60,000 nucleotides of DNA from Bolinopsis microptera (lineage: Eukaryota > Ctenophora > Tentaculata > Lobata > Bolinopsidae). Position numbers and translations under genes: made by a program. Of the stretch, positions 24,901 through 32,900 are shown one piece after another. The DNA is taken from assembly GCF_026151205.1 (NCBI RefSeq), contig NC_087073.1, forward strand, positions 21,914,270-21,974,269, in the 5' to 3' direction. Every line of letters starts with the position of its first letter. Position 1 is the stretch's first letter. A model generated the notes under the pieces. The model was not told the origin of the DNA, did not search any database, and worked only from the letters and a program-made list of their open reading frames with translations.

Positions 24901-26278
24901 TGTTTAAACACCTGGTCGTATAATATCGTTAAAAACTAACTAGTTCAAACTCCTCCTCATCAGTCAGCTCCATATGTCCACTTCTTTTGTTCAACATTTT
25001 GCCAGCTTCTTTATTTTCACAGCGTGGTGAAAATTGAAAGATTTGATTTGCAAACGAGAAAAGTCACACTTTAAAATGAACTGTATCCTACAAAGCAGCA
25101 TTTTGATGAGTTTCAGTTATAACGAAGACCCATACCGATATTAATCGCTCAAACTCAGTACGTTTCAATACTAACTGTCGTGGAATAAAAACACCAGCTC
25201 AACTGTTTTAGTTCAGAATATTAAACCAAATAGTGTGCCTATAATTTAATTTTAATCCTGTGTAATCCTTTCAGGTTAACACCAGGAAGACTTGACATTG
25301 TAGTTTTAAGCGACGGGCATATGAACACAGGTTATATCTAACTCACTGTCTCTCAATTATCAACATTGTAAATTAATAAAATTTGGATCTGACATTTTCT
25401 CCCGTTTTATTTTTATTTCCATATTATGTTCTTAATTTCCCCAGAAGGTAATTTTACCATAGTAACGTGCTACCATATAAGGTCATGTTACCATAGTAAC
25501 ACTGCCATATAAGGTCATGTTACCATAGTAACACTACCATATAAGGTCATGTTCACATGCTGGATCCTCGCAATTACATGAAGGGAATAACAGAACCAGT
25601 CCTGTTCGGAACAGAACCTATGCTAAACTGGGTGGTAACCCTCCTCCCTCTAGACTCTATGAGCTGTCTCCACAACACCACCCCTCCGCATAACCAACCC
25701 TTCCTCCCCGGCTCTCTCTACATCGGTCAGATAGAAACAACATGCGACACAGCTACAGACACATTTGTGGACACTACTGGGTGGGGGAAGGGGGTTACCT
25801 TCTTCCAGACGCTCAATCTGGGGAGACACTGGCCTCTTGCAGGACCACAACTCACTCTGTACGCTCCTGGCCCTTTCTGTCGGGGTCAACAGGTAAGTGG
25901 GGATCAGTAGTAATGTTTAATGCTTAATTATTGGATAAGAAGTGAGTGGGGATCATTAGTAATGTTTAATTATTGGATAAGAAGGAAATATATTACAATA
26001 ACAAATTCAATTGTCATACAAAACAATTAATACTAGAACAACAACATTTAATTAATTTAATTGTATTGTTATGGGAAAAATTTAAGCTGAAATGTAAAAT
26101 CCTAAATATGCTTTGAAAATCGAATTAATTGATCTCTTTTTGATTCAATGATAAGCTCCCTGTTCAGAGCGACTCTAGAATTACGATACACATGGTGGAA
26201 TTTGAGCAGGCCTCTGATCACGTGCTGCTGACTGATAAGAGTAATCTTCGAGGACCCGTCGACCCTTCTCAGCTCTAG
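9917..26278 (+). CDS. GLB1: Lysosomal beta-galactosidase, GH35 family (5' end outside window)
   Basis: Eleven exons read in frame with matching phases: 9917-10038, 10217-10289, 10971-11079, 20256-20373, 21923-22120, 22403-22610, 23076-23238, 23371-23513, 25275-25330, 25546-25892, 26168-26278 (stop TAG), about 549 residues. The first exon gives [16 protein letters not shown] and ends in the LLRPG motif. VENEYGS (20256) carries the predicted acid/base glutamate and [13 protein letters not shown] the predicted nucleophile glutamate. [14 protein letters not shown] and [16 protein letters not shown] follow as in animal GLB1. Known role of the family: removal of terminal beta-galactose from glycans and glycolipids in lysosomes. 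Compared with human GLB1 (677 aa) about 100 N-terminal residues, including the signal peptide, lie upstream. Introns are swollen by tandem repeats; the 11080-20255 intron is 9.2 kb. The start of the exon at 25546 is the least certain because the acceptor lies in a small tandem repeat. Confidence 0.93.
10603..10955. repeat. Tandem repeat in beta-galactosidase intron
   Basis: About nine copies of a 27-37 bp unit with core cacaagattagttaactcta, alternating between versions ending acactaa and accgtaattag. It ends about 20 bp before the 3' splice site at 10970. It explains the otherwise empty stretch between the exons ending 10289 and starting 10971; nothing else is seen there. Confidence 0.9.
11097..11335 (+). 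repeat. Interspersed repeat family A, copy 1
   Basis: Starts gtacgaccgcccacgtgcaa, then cacatgcaaagattgt, cattttgatcggtt, aaatcggctgtatcttcggt and gatattttttgatgcgat, and ends near ccacgggctttcta. The same ordered blocks recur at 11361, 12635, 16605 and 18165, always on the + strand, with about 15-25% divergence by eye. No coding capacity is seen. It is probably a short non-autonomous element; its class is not clear. Confidence 0.8.
11361..12610 (+). repeat. Interspersed repeat family A, copy 2, split by a LINE insertion
   Basis: The left part (11361-11429) has the family start gtacgaccgcccacgtgcaa and the aaaaggttccatagca block. The right part (12358-12610) resumes with atagcaacggtgtttta and continues to ccacgggctttctag. 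The two parts join correctly once the retrotransposon fragment at 11430-12357 is removed; atagca occurs on both sides as a likely target-site duplication. Confidence 0.8.
11430..12357 (-). mobile_element. 5'-truncated non-LTR retrotransposon (reverse transcriptase C-terminal part)
   Basis: An open minus-strand frame (11476-12384, the first residues belonging to the host repeat) encodes the end of a LINE reverse transcriptase. It has the catalytic DYADD box, then [27 protein letters not shown] and the common LINE tail [17 protein letters not shown] with RSRGRPRK. The upstream RT half, endonuclease and ORF1 are missing, as expected from 5' truncation during target-primed reverse transcription. 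The 3' end is not poly(A) but a short repeat (acatgtaacatgta type) at 11430-11452. The frame is uninterrupted, so the insertion may be recent. The clade is not assigned. Confidence 0.88.
12635..12895 (+). repeat. Interspersed repeat family A, copy 3
   Basis: Begins with a tctgtctgtctgtat lead and gtacgaccgcccacgtgcaa, then accatggtaacggtgttgaa, cgcacgtgcacatgcaaag and attttgatcgacttt. It diverges from the other copies after about 12790. The tctgtctgt lead is shared with the copy at 16605. Confidence 0.7.
13010..14730 (+). pseudogene. Decayed virus-like envelope glycoprotein gene
   Basis: Successive fragments in changing frames look like one degraded membrane glycoprotein. 13010 opens with a signal-peptide-like hydrophobic start followed by a basic patch. 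13205-13501 and 13509-13763 are charged segments with heptad-like spacing, possibly coiled coil. 13862-14242 has several cysteines. 14596-14670 is a strongly hydrophobic membrane anchor with a short cytoplasmic tail ending in a stop at 14728. In-frame stops occur near 13128 and 13162, and the frame changes before 13509, before 13862 and again before the anchor. The order signal peptide, heptads, cysteines, anchor is that of a class I type fusion envelope of an endogenous retrovirus-like element. This is inference from layout; no homologue is recognised. It is not functional as read. Confidence 0.4.
14642..15124 (+). pseudogene. Charged ORF next to the envelope-like remnant, unknown
   Basis: An open frame of about 160 codons overlaps the anchor region in another frame, so only the part from about 14735 is likely meaningful. 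That part is rich in Glu, Asp, Lys and Arg in its second half and ends in a very basic run ([10 protein letters not shown]). No family is recognised. It sits between the envelope-like fragments and the duplicated block at 15296, in the same orientation, and probably belongs to the same decayed element. Confidence 0.3.
15285..15940 (+). repeat. Direct duplication of a ~320-bp degenerate coding block
   Basis: 15285-15628 and 15629-15940 are two diverged copies. Both contain [31 protein letters not shown] and SGLKSVIP, and both end with a block containing aacggaattccgttaa. Stops and small indels differ between copies (copy 1 has an in-frame stop near 15376; copy 2 has a shift after SGLKSVIP). 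It looks like an old element gene duplicated in tandem after or during decay. Confidence 0.7.
15941..16604. other. Non-coding tail of the decayed element
   Basis: No open frame. Holds two or three diverged copies of a short block with acctctgttttgg and agagagttcagttt (about 16120-16290). It could be an old long terminal repeat or 3' region of the envelope-like element, but no matching second copy is visible on the left side, so it is left unnamed. Confidence 0.3.
16605..16922 (+). repeat. Interspersed repeat family A, copy 4
   Basis: Carries all blocks of the family in order: tgtctgtctgtatgtacgac lead, cacgtgcaaattaggtaaaa, accatggcaacggtttcgtt, cgcacgtgcacgtgcaaag, aaatcggctgtatcttcggt, gatattttttgatgtgat and ccacgggcgttctag. 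It is one of the two most complete copies. Confidence 0.8.
17030..17110. repeat. 10-bp AT-rich repeat (attgtatcga), left block
   Basis: Degenerate repeats of attgtatcga and attgtattgg. A second block of the same repeat lies at 17475-17565, so the two blocks flank the family B element at 17111-17470. Confidence 0.8.
17111..17470 (-). repeat. Interspersed repeat family B, copy 1 (contains telomere-like GGGTTA runs)
   Basis: Shared landmarks with 39762-40228 (opposite orientation) and 59617-59850: gattccgaatcaccccccat, atattggcgaaaaactgtct, gttagggttagggtt runs, and cagtcgagtgtagagtgatt. It has no coding capacity. The GGGTTA hexamers sit inside every copy, so they were carried by the element and do not mark a chromosome end. 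Orientation is given relative to the other two copies. Confidence 0.75.
17475..17565. repeat. 10-bp AT-rich repeat (attgtatcga), right block
   Basis: Degenerate attgtatcga and tttgtatcga units, matching the block at 17030-17110 on the other side of the family B element. Confidence 0.8.
18165..18425 (+). repeat. Interspersed repeat family A, copy 5
   Basis: Lacks the cleaner start but has aaaaagcaaaaggttgcata, gcaacggtgttggaacg, gaacggcattttgatcggtt and ctgtatcttcg, and ends near cgagccttctagtag. The 17566-18164 stretch before it is AT-rich with no recognisable feature. Confidence 0.7.
18641..18706. repeat. Perfect 66-bp palindrome
   Basis: 33-bp arms meet with no spacer: the left arm starts ctattgggtactttcgcttt and the right arm is its exact reverse complement. 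A smaller palindrome (acaatgta-taaa-tacattgt) follows at 18718-18737. Because the sequence is self-complementary, identical short open frames appear on both strands; these are not genes. Confidence 0.95.
18737..18955 (+). CDS. Short ORF of unknown origin after the palindrome
   Basis: 72 codons; the part after the palindrome (from about 18781) has ordinary-looking amphipathic protein sequence ([17 protein letters not shown] and so on). It lies inside the large beta-galactosidase intron. No family, splice signals or second copy seen. It could be a transposon fragment or chance. The rest of this stretch (18956-19600) holds nothing recognisable. Confidence 0.15.
   Translation: MHIFCTSCTMPFSLQNEHLDMVDDAMVENGEFLTEYANQIHMAAVSIFKEIRSKIGVQHNDDVRFDELNQSG
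19600..20255 (+). repeat. Pyrimidine-tract minisatellite ending at a 3' splice site
   Basis: About 45 irregular copies of a 12-14 bp unit (cacctctcacccc and variants), running directly into the acceptor cacctctcaaccccag at 20255 of the exon VENEYGS. In effect the polypyrimidine tract has been amplified to over 600 nt. It also gives a long open frame of Pro, Ser, Thr and His that has no coding meaning. Confidence 0.9.
20366..20528 (+). repeat. 5' splice junction repeat with G-runs
   Basis: The exon end plus donor (ggaccag|gttagagg) occurs four more times, spaced by poly-G runs of 8-18 and tataactagt or tgtaactagtat. The repeated part includes exon bases, so the unit arose from the exon-intron junction at 20373. 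Confidence 0.9.
20529..21922 (+). repeat. 35-bp minisatellite with AG|GT in every unit
   Basis: About 36 copies of a 35-bp unit that contains gcccaggtataaaggagata and acgttaacacttgct, then five shortened copies (21784-21910, lacking the cttgctgccc part), ending in cctgctcaccag|gtaaagg, the real 3' splice site before 21923. Each unit thus carries an acceptor-like cccag next to a gt donor. Variants are a in place of g in aaaggag, gttat for ggtat, and cgc for tgc. Confidence 0.95.
22275..22402 (+). mobile_element. Fragment with hAT-like terminus (cagtggcgtaac)
   Basis: cagtggcgtaac at 22275 matches the terminal inverted repeat of the element at 44002-44288. The rest (22290-22385) is not clearly similar and no second terminus is visible. 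It lies in the intron just before the exon at 22403. Confidence 0.4.
22611..23106 (+). repeat. 45-bp minisatellite made of a 3' splice site plus exon start
   Basis: Eleven copies of a 45-bp unit: intron part gtaattataactcag followed by exon part taagtacggtcctgtatacg and aggttcctaa. The last copy is the real 3' splice site (23075) and the first 31 bases of the exon 23076-23238. The unit length is a multiple of three with no stops in two frames, so long open frames appear on both strands; these are artefacts. Confidence 0.95.
23814..24005 (+). other. Unassigned open frame in intron
   Basis: 63 codons with protein-like composition ([16 protein letters not shown]). It lies in the beta-galactosidase intron 23514-25274, ends 4 bp from the opposite-strand gene, and does not match any segment expected in GLB1. 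Possibly a leftover exon of another gene or chance. Confidence 0.2.
24010..24810 (-). CDS. Secreted protein with two tandem homologous domains, unknown family, nested in GLB1 intron
   Basis: Single-exon ORF of 266 residues on the strand opposite to the host gene. It has a clear signal peptide ([19 protein letters not shown]). Domain 1 (about 32-170) and domain 2 (about 188-266) share the pattern IFVK-(S/K)-H, NE-YSF-F-VA, INLKKVV/IHLKKVV, DTDF, SLK-LSEEE. Domain 2 stops where domain 1 goes on for about 65 more residues, so the C-terminus may be truncated or continue in an unseen exon. A 51-bp tandem duplication repeats [16 protein letters not shown] inside domain 1. A TATA-like tttataag lies only about 35 bp upstream of the ATG. 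No known family is recognised. Two homologous domains with a signal peptide argue for a real gene. Confidence 0.65.
   Translation of the reverse strand: MILVLTIVALATCHQVTACDKDECPDPGEEPAIFVKSIHRADRNENYSFKFAVAGTKPLCKCKINLKKVVRRNVHPKLVDTDFEISLKTLSEEEVAEWNESWSLKTLSEEEVAEWNESRSEGQHYSHVVVGKVKTGRLKCRDLAPYLVRYGDRRQNEEGEDTTTAHHHGKAFFFIELEGCKTPDPGPNKPFIFVKKFHVATLNETYSFSFTVATGGIKPPFGSEIHLKKVVKGKEDPEVEDTDFKVSLKILSEEEIKEWMGREGSP
25455..25551 (+). repeat. ~37-bp tandem repeat at the acceptor of a GLB1 exon
   Basis: Three copies of accatagtaacactaccat followed by ataaggtcatgtt; the first copy is slightly longer. The only acceptor giving correct phase for the exon 25546-25892 is the ataag|gtcatg inside the last copy, so the repeated unit includes the 3' splice site. 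Confidence 0.75.
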
Positions 26279-26289
26279 AGGTATAAACT

Positions 26290-26380
26290 GTGATCACGAC
26301 ACGTGGTGTGTGACGTCACGACACGTGCTGCGACATCACGACACGTGGTGTGACGTCATGACGCGTGATATGACGTTACC
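26290..26380. repeat. Cluster of CACGTG and TGACGTCA motifs between convergent genes
   Basis: Four imperfect ~22-bp units with acgacacgtggtgtgtgacg, each carrying an E-box-like cacgtg or cacgcg and a CRE-like tgacgtca or tgacgtt. It lies 12 bp after the GLB1 stop. These could bind bHLH or bZIP factors, but the tandem origin makes chance amplification just as likely. Confidence 0.6.
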
Positions 26381-26401
26381 AACAACAATTCATCACAAAA
26401 A

Positions 26402-26591
26402 TCAATCATCTCCATCTTCTCCATCATCATCTCCCCAATCATTGTTATCAGTTTCATTAGAGTAAGAGTTCACACTGCGTCTTTGATTGTTTTTAGCACT
26501 GGTTGTTTTAAAAGCAAGTTTGGGTTTACTTGCGCTGGTTTCTCCCTCCTGTACGCTCCATCTGACGGTGTCTGAGTTAGTGGGTATATGC
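26402..26591 (-). CDS. Possible alternative last exon with acidic tail
   Basis: A minus-strand frame starts after a good acceptor (ctccccag) and ends DNNDWGDDDGEDGDD-stop. It lies downstream of the immunoglobulin-domain gene on the same strand. It needs a preceding exon ending in phase 2, which the exon at 26957-27100 does not offer without a new donor. It may be an alternative 3' exon or a separate small gene. 26592-26956 shows nothing else. Confidence 0.3.
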
Positions 26592-26956
26592 CTGGGGAGC
26601 ACAGTGGGTCATTCTCATGCTATAGTCGAGGTCTTGTTTCAATGCCAGACAATGATACCAGATTAAGGAAAGATTGAAGGTTCAGCTTTCTTGGTCTCAC
26701 AAGCTCTCACTACCAAACATTTTCCTCATTACACATCTAAAGGCTACAAATCTAGGACAATGCTATATTTAAGGTTTGCACTTGCAGGCTGACTAATTAA
26801 GGTAGAAATGATGCTGTTTGATTTACACTCTACACTGATCTACAGTGACTGGTACAATCAGTCCATCAAGCTTCACTCCAAGATGGGAGTAACAAGAACC
26901 ATTTCAAGCATTATCATTCTAAATGTAGTCTCAAACATTGTGAACACCATTGTAAC

Positions 26957-29900
26957 CTACAAGTCTTTGGGGATGAACTGAGGGACTTGAACATCCAGTA
27001 TCATCGTGCATGCAGTGGTTTTACTTCCAGTACCGTCGTTATATTTAATCTGGCATGTGTAGATGCCAGCATCTTTCTTCCGGAGACTTACTATGTGCAC
27101 CTGGGAGGGTGATTGTTTACTATACGGTAACTAAACAGTTACTATACGGTTACTAAACGGCAAATAAACGGTTACTAAACGGTTACTAAACAGTTACTAT
27201 ACGGTTACTAAACGGCAAATAAACGGTTACTAAACGGTTACTAAACAGTTACTATACGGTTACTAAACGGCAAATAAACGGTTACTAAACGGTTACTAAA
27301 CAGTTACTATACGGTTACTAAACGGCAAATAAACGGTAACTAAACGGTAGCTAAACGGTTACTAAACGGTAACTATACGGTAACTAAACGGTAACTATAC
27401 GGCAACTAAACGGTAGCTAAACGGTTACTAAACGGCAAATAAACGGTAGCTAAACCGTATCTAAACGGTTACTAAACGGTTACTAAACTTGATTCATTCT
27501 GAATTGAACCTTAATTGCGCCAATAATTTGATAAATGGGGATCTCACCTCCCTGCGGTCGTCTACGAATCTGACCCTGTATCGGGGACTAATCTTCTTGT
27601 GGTTGTGTAACCAGGTTATGTGTTGTTTCCTCATGTTCCGGGGAATTATATCCACTTTTAAAGAGATGGACTCCTTCACCATCCCTCTGATGATTCCTTC
27701 GTCATTTAGTGGGATTATCCTCAACTCTGTGTCTAGAGCTGCAGGGTGGATTACAATCAAAATGTGGGATTGTAGTAGTATTAGTAGTTCAGGTACCTAG
27801 TTCAGTAAGTAGTTTAGTTACCTAGTTCAGTAAGTAGTTCAGGTACATAGTTCAGTAAATAGTTCAGGTACCTAGTTCAGGTACCTAGTTCAGTAAGTAG
27901 TTCAGGGACCTAGTTCAGTAAGTAGTTCAGGTACCTAGTTCAGTAAGTAGTTCAGGGACCTAGTTCAGTAAGTAGTTCAGGTACCTAGTTCAGTAAGTAT
28001 AGTTCAGGGACCTAGTTCAGTAAGTAGTTCAGGTACCTAGTTCAGTAAGTAGTTCAGGTACCTAGTTCAGTAAATAGTTCAGGTACCTAGTTCAGTAAGT
28101 AGTTCAGGTACCTAGTTCAGTAAATAGTTCAGGTACCTAGTTCAGTAAGTAGTTCAGGGACCTAGTTCAGTAAGTAGTTCAGGTACCTAGTTCAGTAAGT
28201 AGTTCAGGGACCTAGTTCAGTAAATAGTTCAGGGACCTAGTTCAGTAAGTAGTTCAGGGACCTAGTTCAGTAAGTAGTTCAGGTACCTAGTTCAGTAAGT
28301 AGTTCAGGTACCTAGTTCAGTAAATAGTTCAGGGACCTAGTTCAGTAAGTAGTTCAGGGACCTAGTTCAGTAAGTAGTTCAGGTACCTAGTTCAGTAAGT
28401 AGTTCAGGGACCTAGTTCAGTAAGTAGTTCAGGTACCTAGTTCAGTAAGTATAGTTCAGGGACCTAGTTCAGTAAGTAGTTCAGGTACCTAGTTCAGTAA
28501 GTAGTTCAGGTACCTAGTTCAGTAAATAGTTCAGGTACCTAGTTCAGTAAGTAGTTCAGGTACTTAGTTCAGTAAATAGTTCAGGTACCTAGTTCAGTAA
28601 GTAGTTCAGGTACCTAGTTCAGTAAGTAGTTCAGGTACATAGTTCAGTAAGTAGTTCAGGGACCTAGTTCAGTAAGTAGTTTAGGTACCTAGTTCAGTAA
28701 GTATAGTTCAGGGACCTAGTTCAGTAAGTAGTTCAGGTACCTAATTCAGTAAGTAGTTCAGGTACCTAATTCAGTAAGTAGTTCAGGTACCTAGTTCAGT
28801 AAGTAGTTCAGGTACCTAGTTCAGTAAGTAGTTCAGGTACCTAGTTCAGTAAGTAGTTCAGGTACCTAGTTCAGTAAGTAGTTCAGGTACCTAGTTCAGT
28901 AAGTAGTTCAGGTACCTAGTTCAGTAAGTAGTTCAGGTACCTAGTTCAGTAAGTAGTTCAGGTACCTAGTTCAGTAAGTAGTTCAGGTACCTAGTTCAGT
29001 AAGTAGTTCAGGTACCTAGTTCAGTAAGTAGTTCAGGTACCTAGTTCAGTAAATAGTTCAGGTACCTAGTTCAGTAAGTAGTTCAGGTACCTAGTTCAGT
29101 AAGTAGTTCAGGTACCTAGTTCAGTAAGTAGTTCAGGTACCTAGTTCAGTAAGTAGTTCAGGTACCTAGTTCAGTAAGTAGTTCAGGTACCTAGTTCAGT
29201 AAGTAGTTCAGGTACCTAGTTCAGTAAGTAGTTCAGGTACCTAGTTCAGTAAGTAGTTCAGGTACCTAGTTCAGTAAGTAGTTCAGGTACCTAGTTCAGT
29301 AAGTAGTTCAGGTACCTAGTTCAGTAAGTAGTTCAGGTACCTAGTTCAGTAAGTAGTTCAGGTACCTAGTTCAGTAAGTAGTTCAGGTACCTAGTTCAGT
29401 AAGTAGTTCAGGTACCTAGTTCAGTAAGTAGTTCAGGTACCTAGTTCAGTAAGTAGTTCAGGTACCTAGTTCAGTAAGTAGTTCAGGTACCTAGTTCAGT
29501 AAGTAGTTCAGGTACCTAGTTCAGTAAGTAGTTCAGGTACCTAGTTCAGTAAGTAGTTCAGGTACCTAGTTCAGTAAGTAGTTCAGGTACCTAGTTCAGT
29601 AAGTAGTTCAGGTACCTAGTTCAGTAAGTAGTTCAGGTACCTAGTTCAGTAAGTAGTTCAGGTACCTAGTTCAGTAAGTAGTTCAGGTACCTAGTTCAGT
29701 AAGTAGTTCAGGTACCTAGTTCAGTAAGTAGTTCAGGTACCTAGTTCAGTAAGTAGTTCAGGTACCTAGTTCAGTAAGTAGTTCAGGTACCTAGTTCAGT
29801 AAGTAGTTCAGGTACCTAGTTCAGTAAGTAGTTCAGGTACCTAGTTCAGTAAGTAGTTCAGGTACCTAGTTCAGTAAGTAGTTCAGGTACCTAGTTCAGT

Positions 29901-32900
29901 AAATAGTTCAGGTACCTAGTTCAGTAAGTAGTTCAGGTACCTAGTTCAGTAAGTAGTTCAGGTACCTAGTTCAGTAAGTAGTTCAGGTACCTAGTTCAGT
30001 AAGTAGTTCAGGTACCTAGTTCAGTAAGTAGTTCAGGTACCTAGTTCAGTAAGTAGTTCAGGTACCTAGTTCAGTAAGTAGTTCAGGTACCTAGTTCAGT
30101 AAGTAGTTCAGGTACCTAGTTCAGTAAGTAGTTCAGGTACCTAGTTCAGTAAGTAGTTCAGGTACCTAGTTCAGTAAGTAGTTCAGGTACCTAGTTCAGT
30201 AAGTAGTTCAGGTACCTAGTTCAGTAAGTAGTTCAGGTACCTAGTTCAGTAAGTAGTTCAGGTACCTAGTTCAGTAAGTAGTTCAGGTACCTAGTTCAGT
30301 AAGTAGTTCAGGTACCTAGTTCAGTAAGTAGTTCAGGTACCTAGTTCAGTAAGTAGTTCAGGTACCTAGTTCAGTAAGTAGTTCAGGTACCTAGTTCAGT
30401 AAGTAGTTCAGGTACCTAGTTCAGTAAGTAGTTCAGGTACCTAGTTCAGTAAGTAGTTCAGGTACCTAGTTCAGTAAGTAGTTCAGGTACCTAGTTCAGT
30501 AAGTAGTTCAGGTACCTAGTTCAGTAAGTAGTTCAGGTACCTAGTTCAGTAAGTAGTTCAGGTACCTAGTTCAGTAAGTAGTTCAGGTACCTAGTTCAGT
30601 AAGTAGTTCAGGTACCTAGTTCAGTAAGTAGTTCAGGTACCTAGTTCAGTAAGTAGTTCAGGTACCTAGTTCAGTAAGTAGTTCAGGTACCTAGTTCAGT
30701 AAGTAGTTCAGGTACCTAGTTCAGTAAGTAGTTCAGGTACCTAGTTCAGTAAGTAGTTCAGGTACCTAGTTCAGTAAGTAGTTCAGGTACCTAGTTCAGT
30801 AAGTAGTTCAGGTACCTAGTTCAGTAAGTAGTTCAGGTACCTAGTTCAGTAAGTAGTTCAGGTACCTAGTTCAGTAAGTAGTTCAGGTACCTAGTTCAGT
30901 AAGTAGTTCAGGTACCTAGTTCAGTAAGTAGTTCAGGTACCTAGTTCAGTAAGTAGTTCAGGTACCTAGTTCAGTAAGTAGTTCAGGGACCTAGTTCAGT
31001 AAGTAGTTCAGGTACCTAGTTCAGTAAGTAGTTCAGGTACCTAGTTCAGTAAGTAGTTCAGGTACCTAGTTCAGTAAGTAGTTCAGGTACCTAGTTCAGT
31101 AAGTAGTTCAGGTACCTAGTTCAGTAAGTAGTTCAGGTACCTAGTTCAGTAAGTAGTTCAGGTACCTAGTTCAGTAAGTAGTTCAGGTACCTAGTTCAGT
31201 AAGTAGTTCAGGTACCTAGTTCAGTAAGTAGTTCAGGTACCTAGTTCAGTAAGTAGTTCAGGTACCTAGTTCAGTAAGTAGTTCAGGTACCTAGTTCAGT
31301 AAGTAGTTCAGGTACCTAGTTCAGTAAGTAGTTCAGGTACCTAGTTCAGTAAGTAGTTCAGGTACCTAGTTCAGTAAGTAGTTCAGGTACCTAGTTCAGT
31401 AAGTAGTTCAGGTACCTAGTTCAGTAAGTAGTTCAGGTACCTAGTTCAGTAAGTAGTTCAGGTACCTAGTTCAGTAAGTAGTTCAGGTACCTAGTTCAGT
31501 AAGTAGTTCAGGTACCTAGTTCAGTAAGTAGTTCAGGTACCTAGTTCAGTAAGTAGTTCAGGTACCTAGTTCAGTAAGTAGTTCAGGTACCTAGTTCAGT
31601 AAGTAGTTCAGGTACCTAGTTCAGTAAGTAGTTCAGGTACCTAGTTCAGTAAGTAGTTCAGGTACCTAGTTCAGTAAGTAGTTCAGGTACCTAGTTCAGT
31701 AAGTAGTTCAGGTACCTAGTTCAGTAAGTAGTTCAGGGACCTAGTTCAGTAAGTAGTTCAGGTACCTAGTTCAGTAAGTAGTTCAGGTACCTAGTTCAGT
31801 AAGTAGTTCAGGTACCTAGTTCAGTAAGTAGTTCAGGTACCTAGTTCAGTAAGTAGTTCAGGTACCTAGTTCAGTAAGTAGTTCAGGTACCTAGTTCAGT
31901 AAGTAGTTCAGGTACCTAGTTCAGTAAGTAGTTCAGGTACCTAGTTCAGTAAGTAGTTCAGGTACCTAGTTCAGTAAGTAGTTTAGGTACCTAGTTCAGT
32001 AAGTAGTTCAGGTACCTAGTTCAGTAAGTAGTTCAGGTACCTAGTTCAGTAAGTAGTTCAGGTACCTAGTTCAGTAAGTAGTTCAGGTACCTAGTTCAGT
32101 AAGTATAGTTCAGGTACCTAGTTCAGTAAGTAGTTCAGGTACCTAGTTCAGTAAGTAGTTCAGGTACCTAGTTCAGTAAGTAGTTCAGGTACCTAGTTCA
32201 GTAAATAGTTCAGGTACCTAGTTCAGTAAGTAGTTCAGGTACCTAGTTCAGTAAATAGTTCAGGTACCTAGTTCAGTAAGTAGTTCTGGTACCTAGTTCA
32301 GTAAGTAGTTCAGGTACCTAGTTCAGTAAGTAGTTCAGGTACCTAGTTCAGTAAGTAGTTCAGGTACCTAGTTCAGTAAGTAGTTCAGGTACCTAGTTCA
32401 GTAAATAGTTCAGGTACCTAGTTCAGTAAATAGTTCAGGTACCTAGTTCAGTAAGTAGTTCAGGTACCTAGTTCAGTAAGTAGTTCAGGTACCTAGTTCA
32501 GTAAGTAGTTCAGGTACCTAGTTCAGTAAGTAGTTCAGGTACCTAGTTCAGTAAATAGTTCAGGTACATAGTTCAGTAAGTAGTTCAGGTACCTAGTTCA
32601 GTAAGTAGTTCAGGTACCTAGTTCAGTAAGTAGTTCAGGTACCTAGTTCAGTAAGTAGTTCAGGGACCTAATTCAGTAAGTAGTTCAGGTACCTAGTTCA
32701 GTAAGTAGTTTAGGATTAACTACTGATTGTGTAGTTCAGGGTTCCGGTTAGTAGCCAGGAAACTCACCGCTTTGTCTGAAGGTTAGAGTTTTAGTCTGGT
32801 TAGCCAGGTCCTCGCTGCTGTCTTGTTGTTCAAACTCATCCCCTGACACCGGTAGCGGGGAGACTGGTGCTGGAGACACACTTCTCTTGGTCCTCCCATC

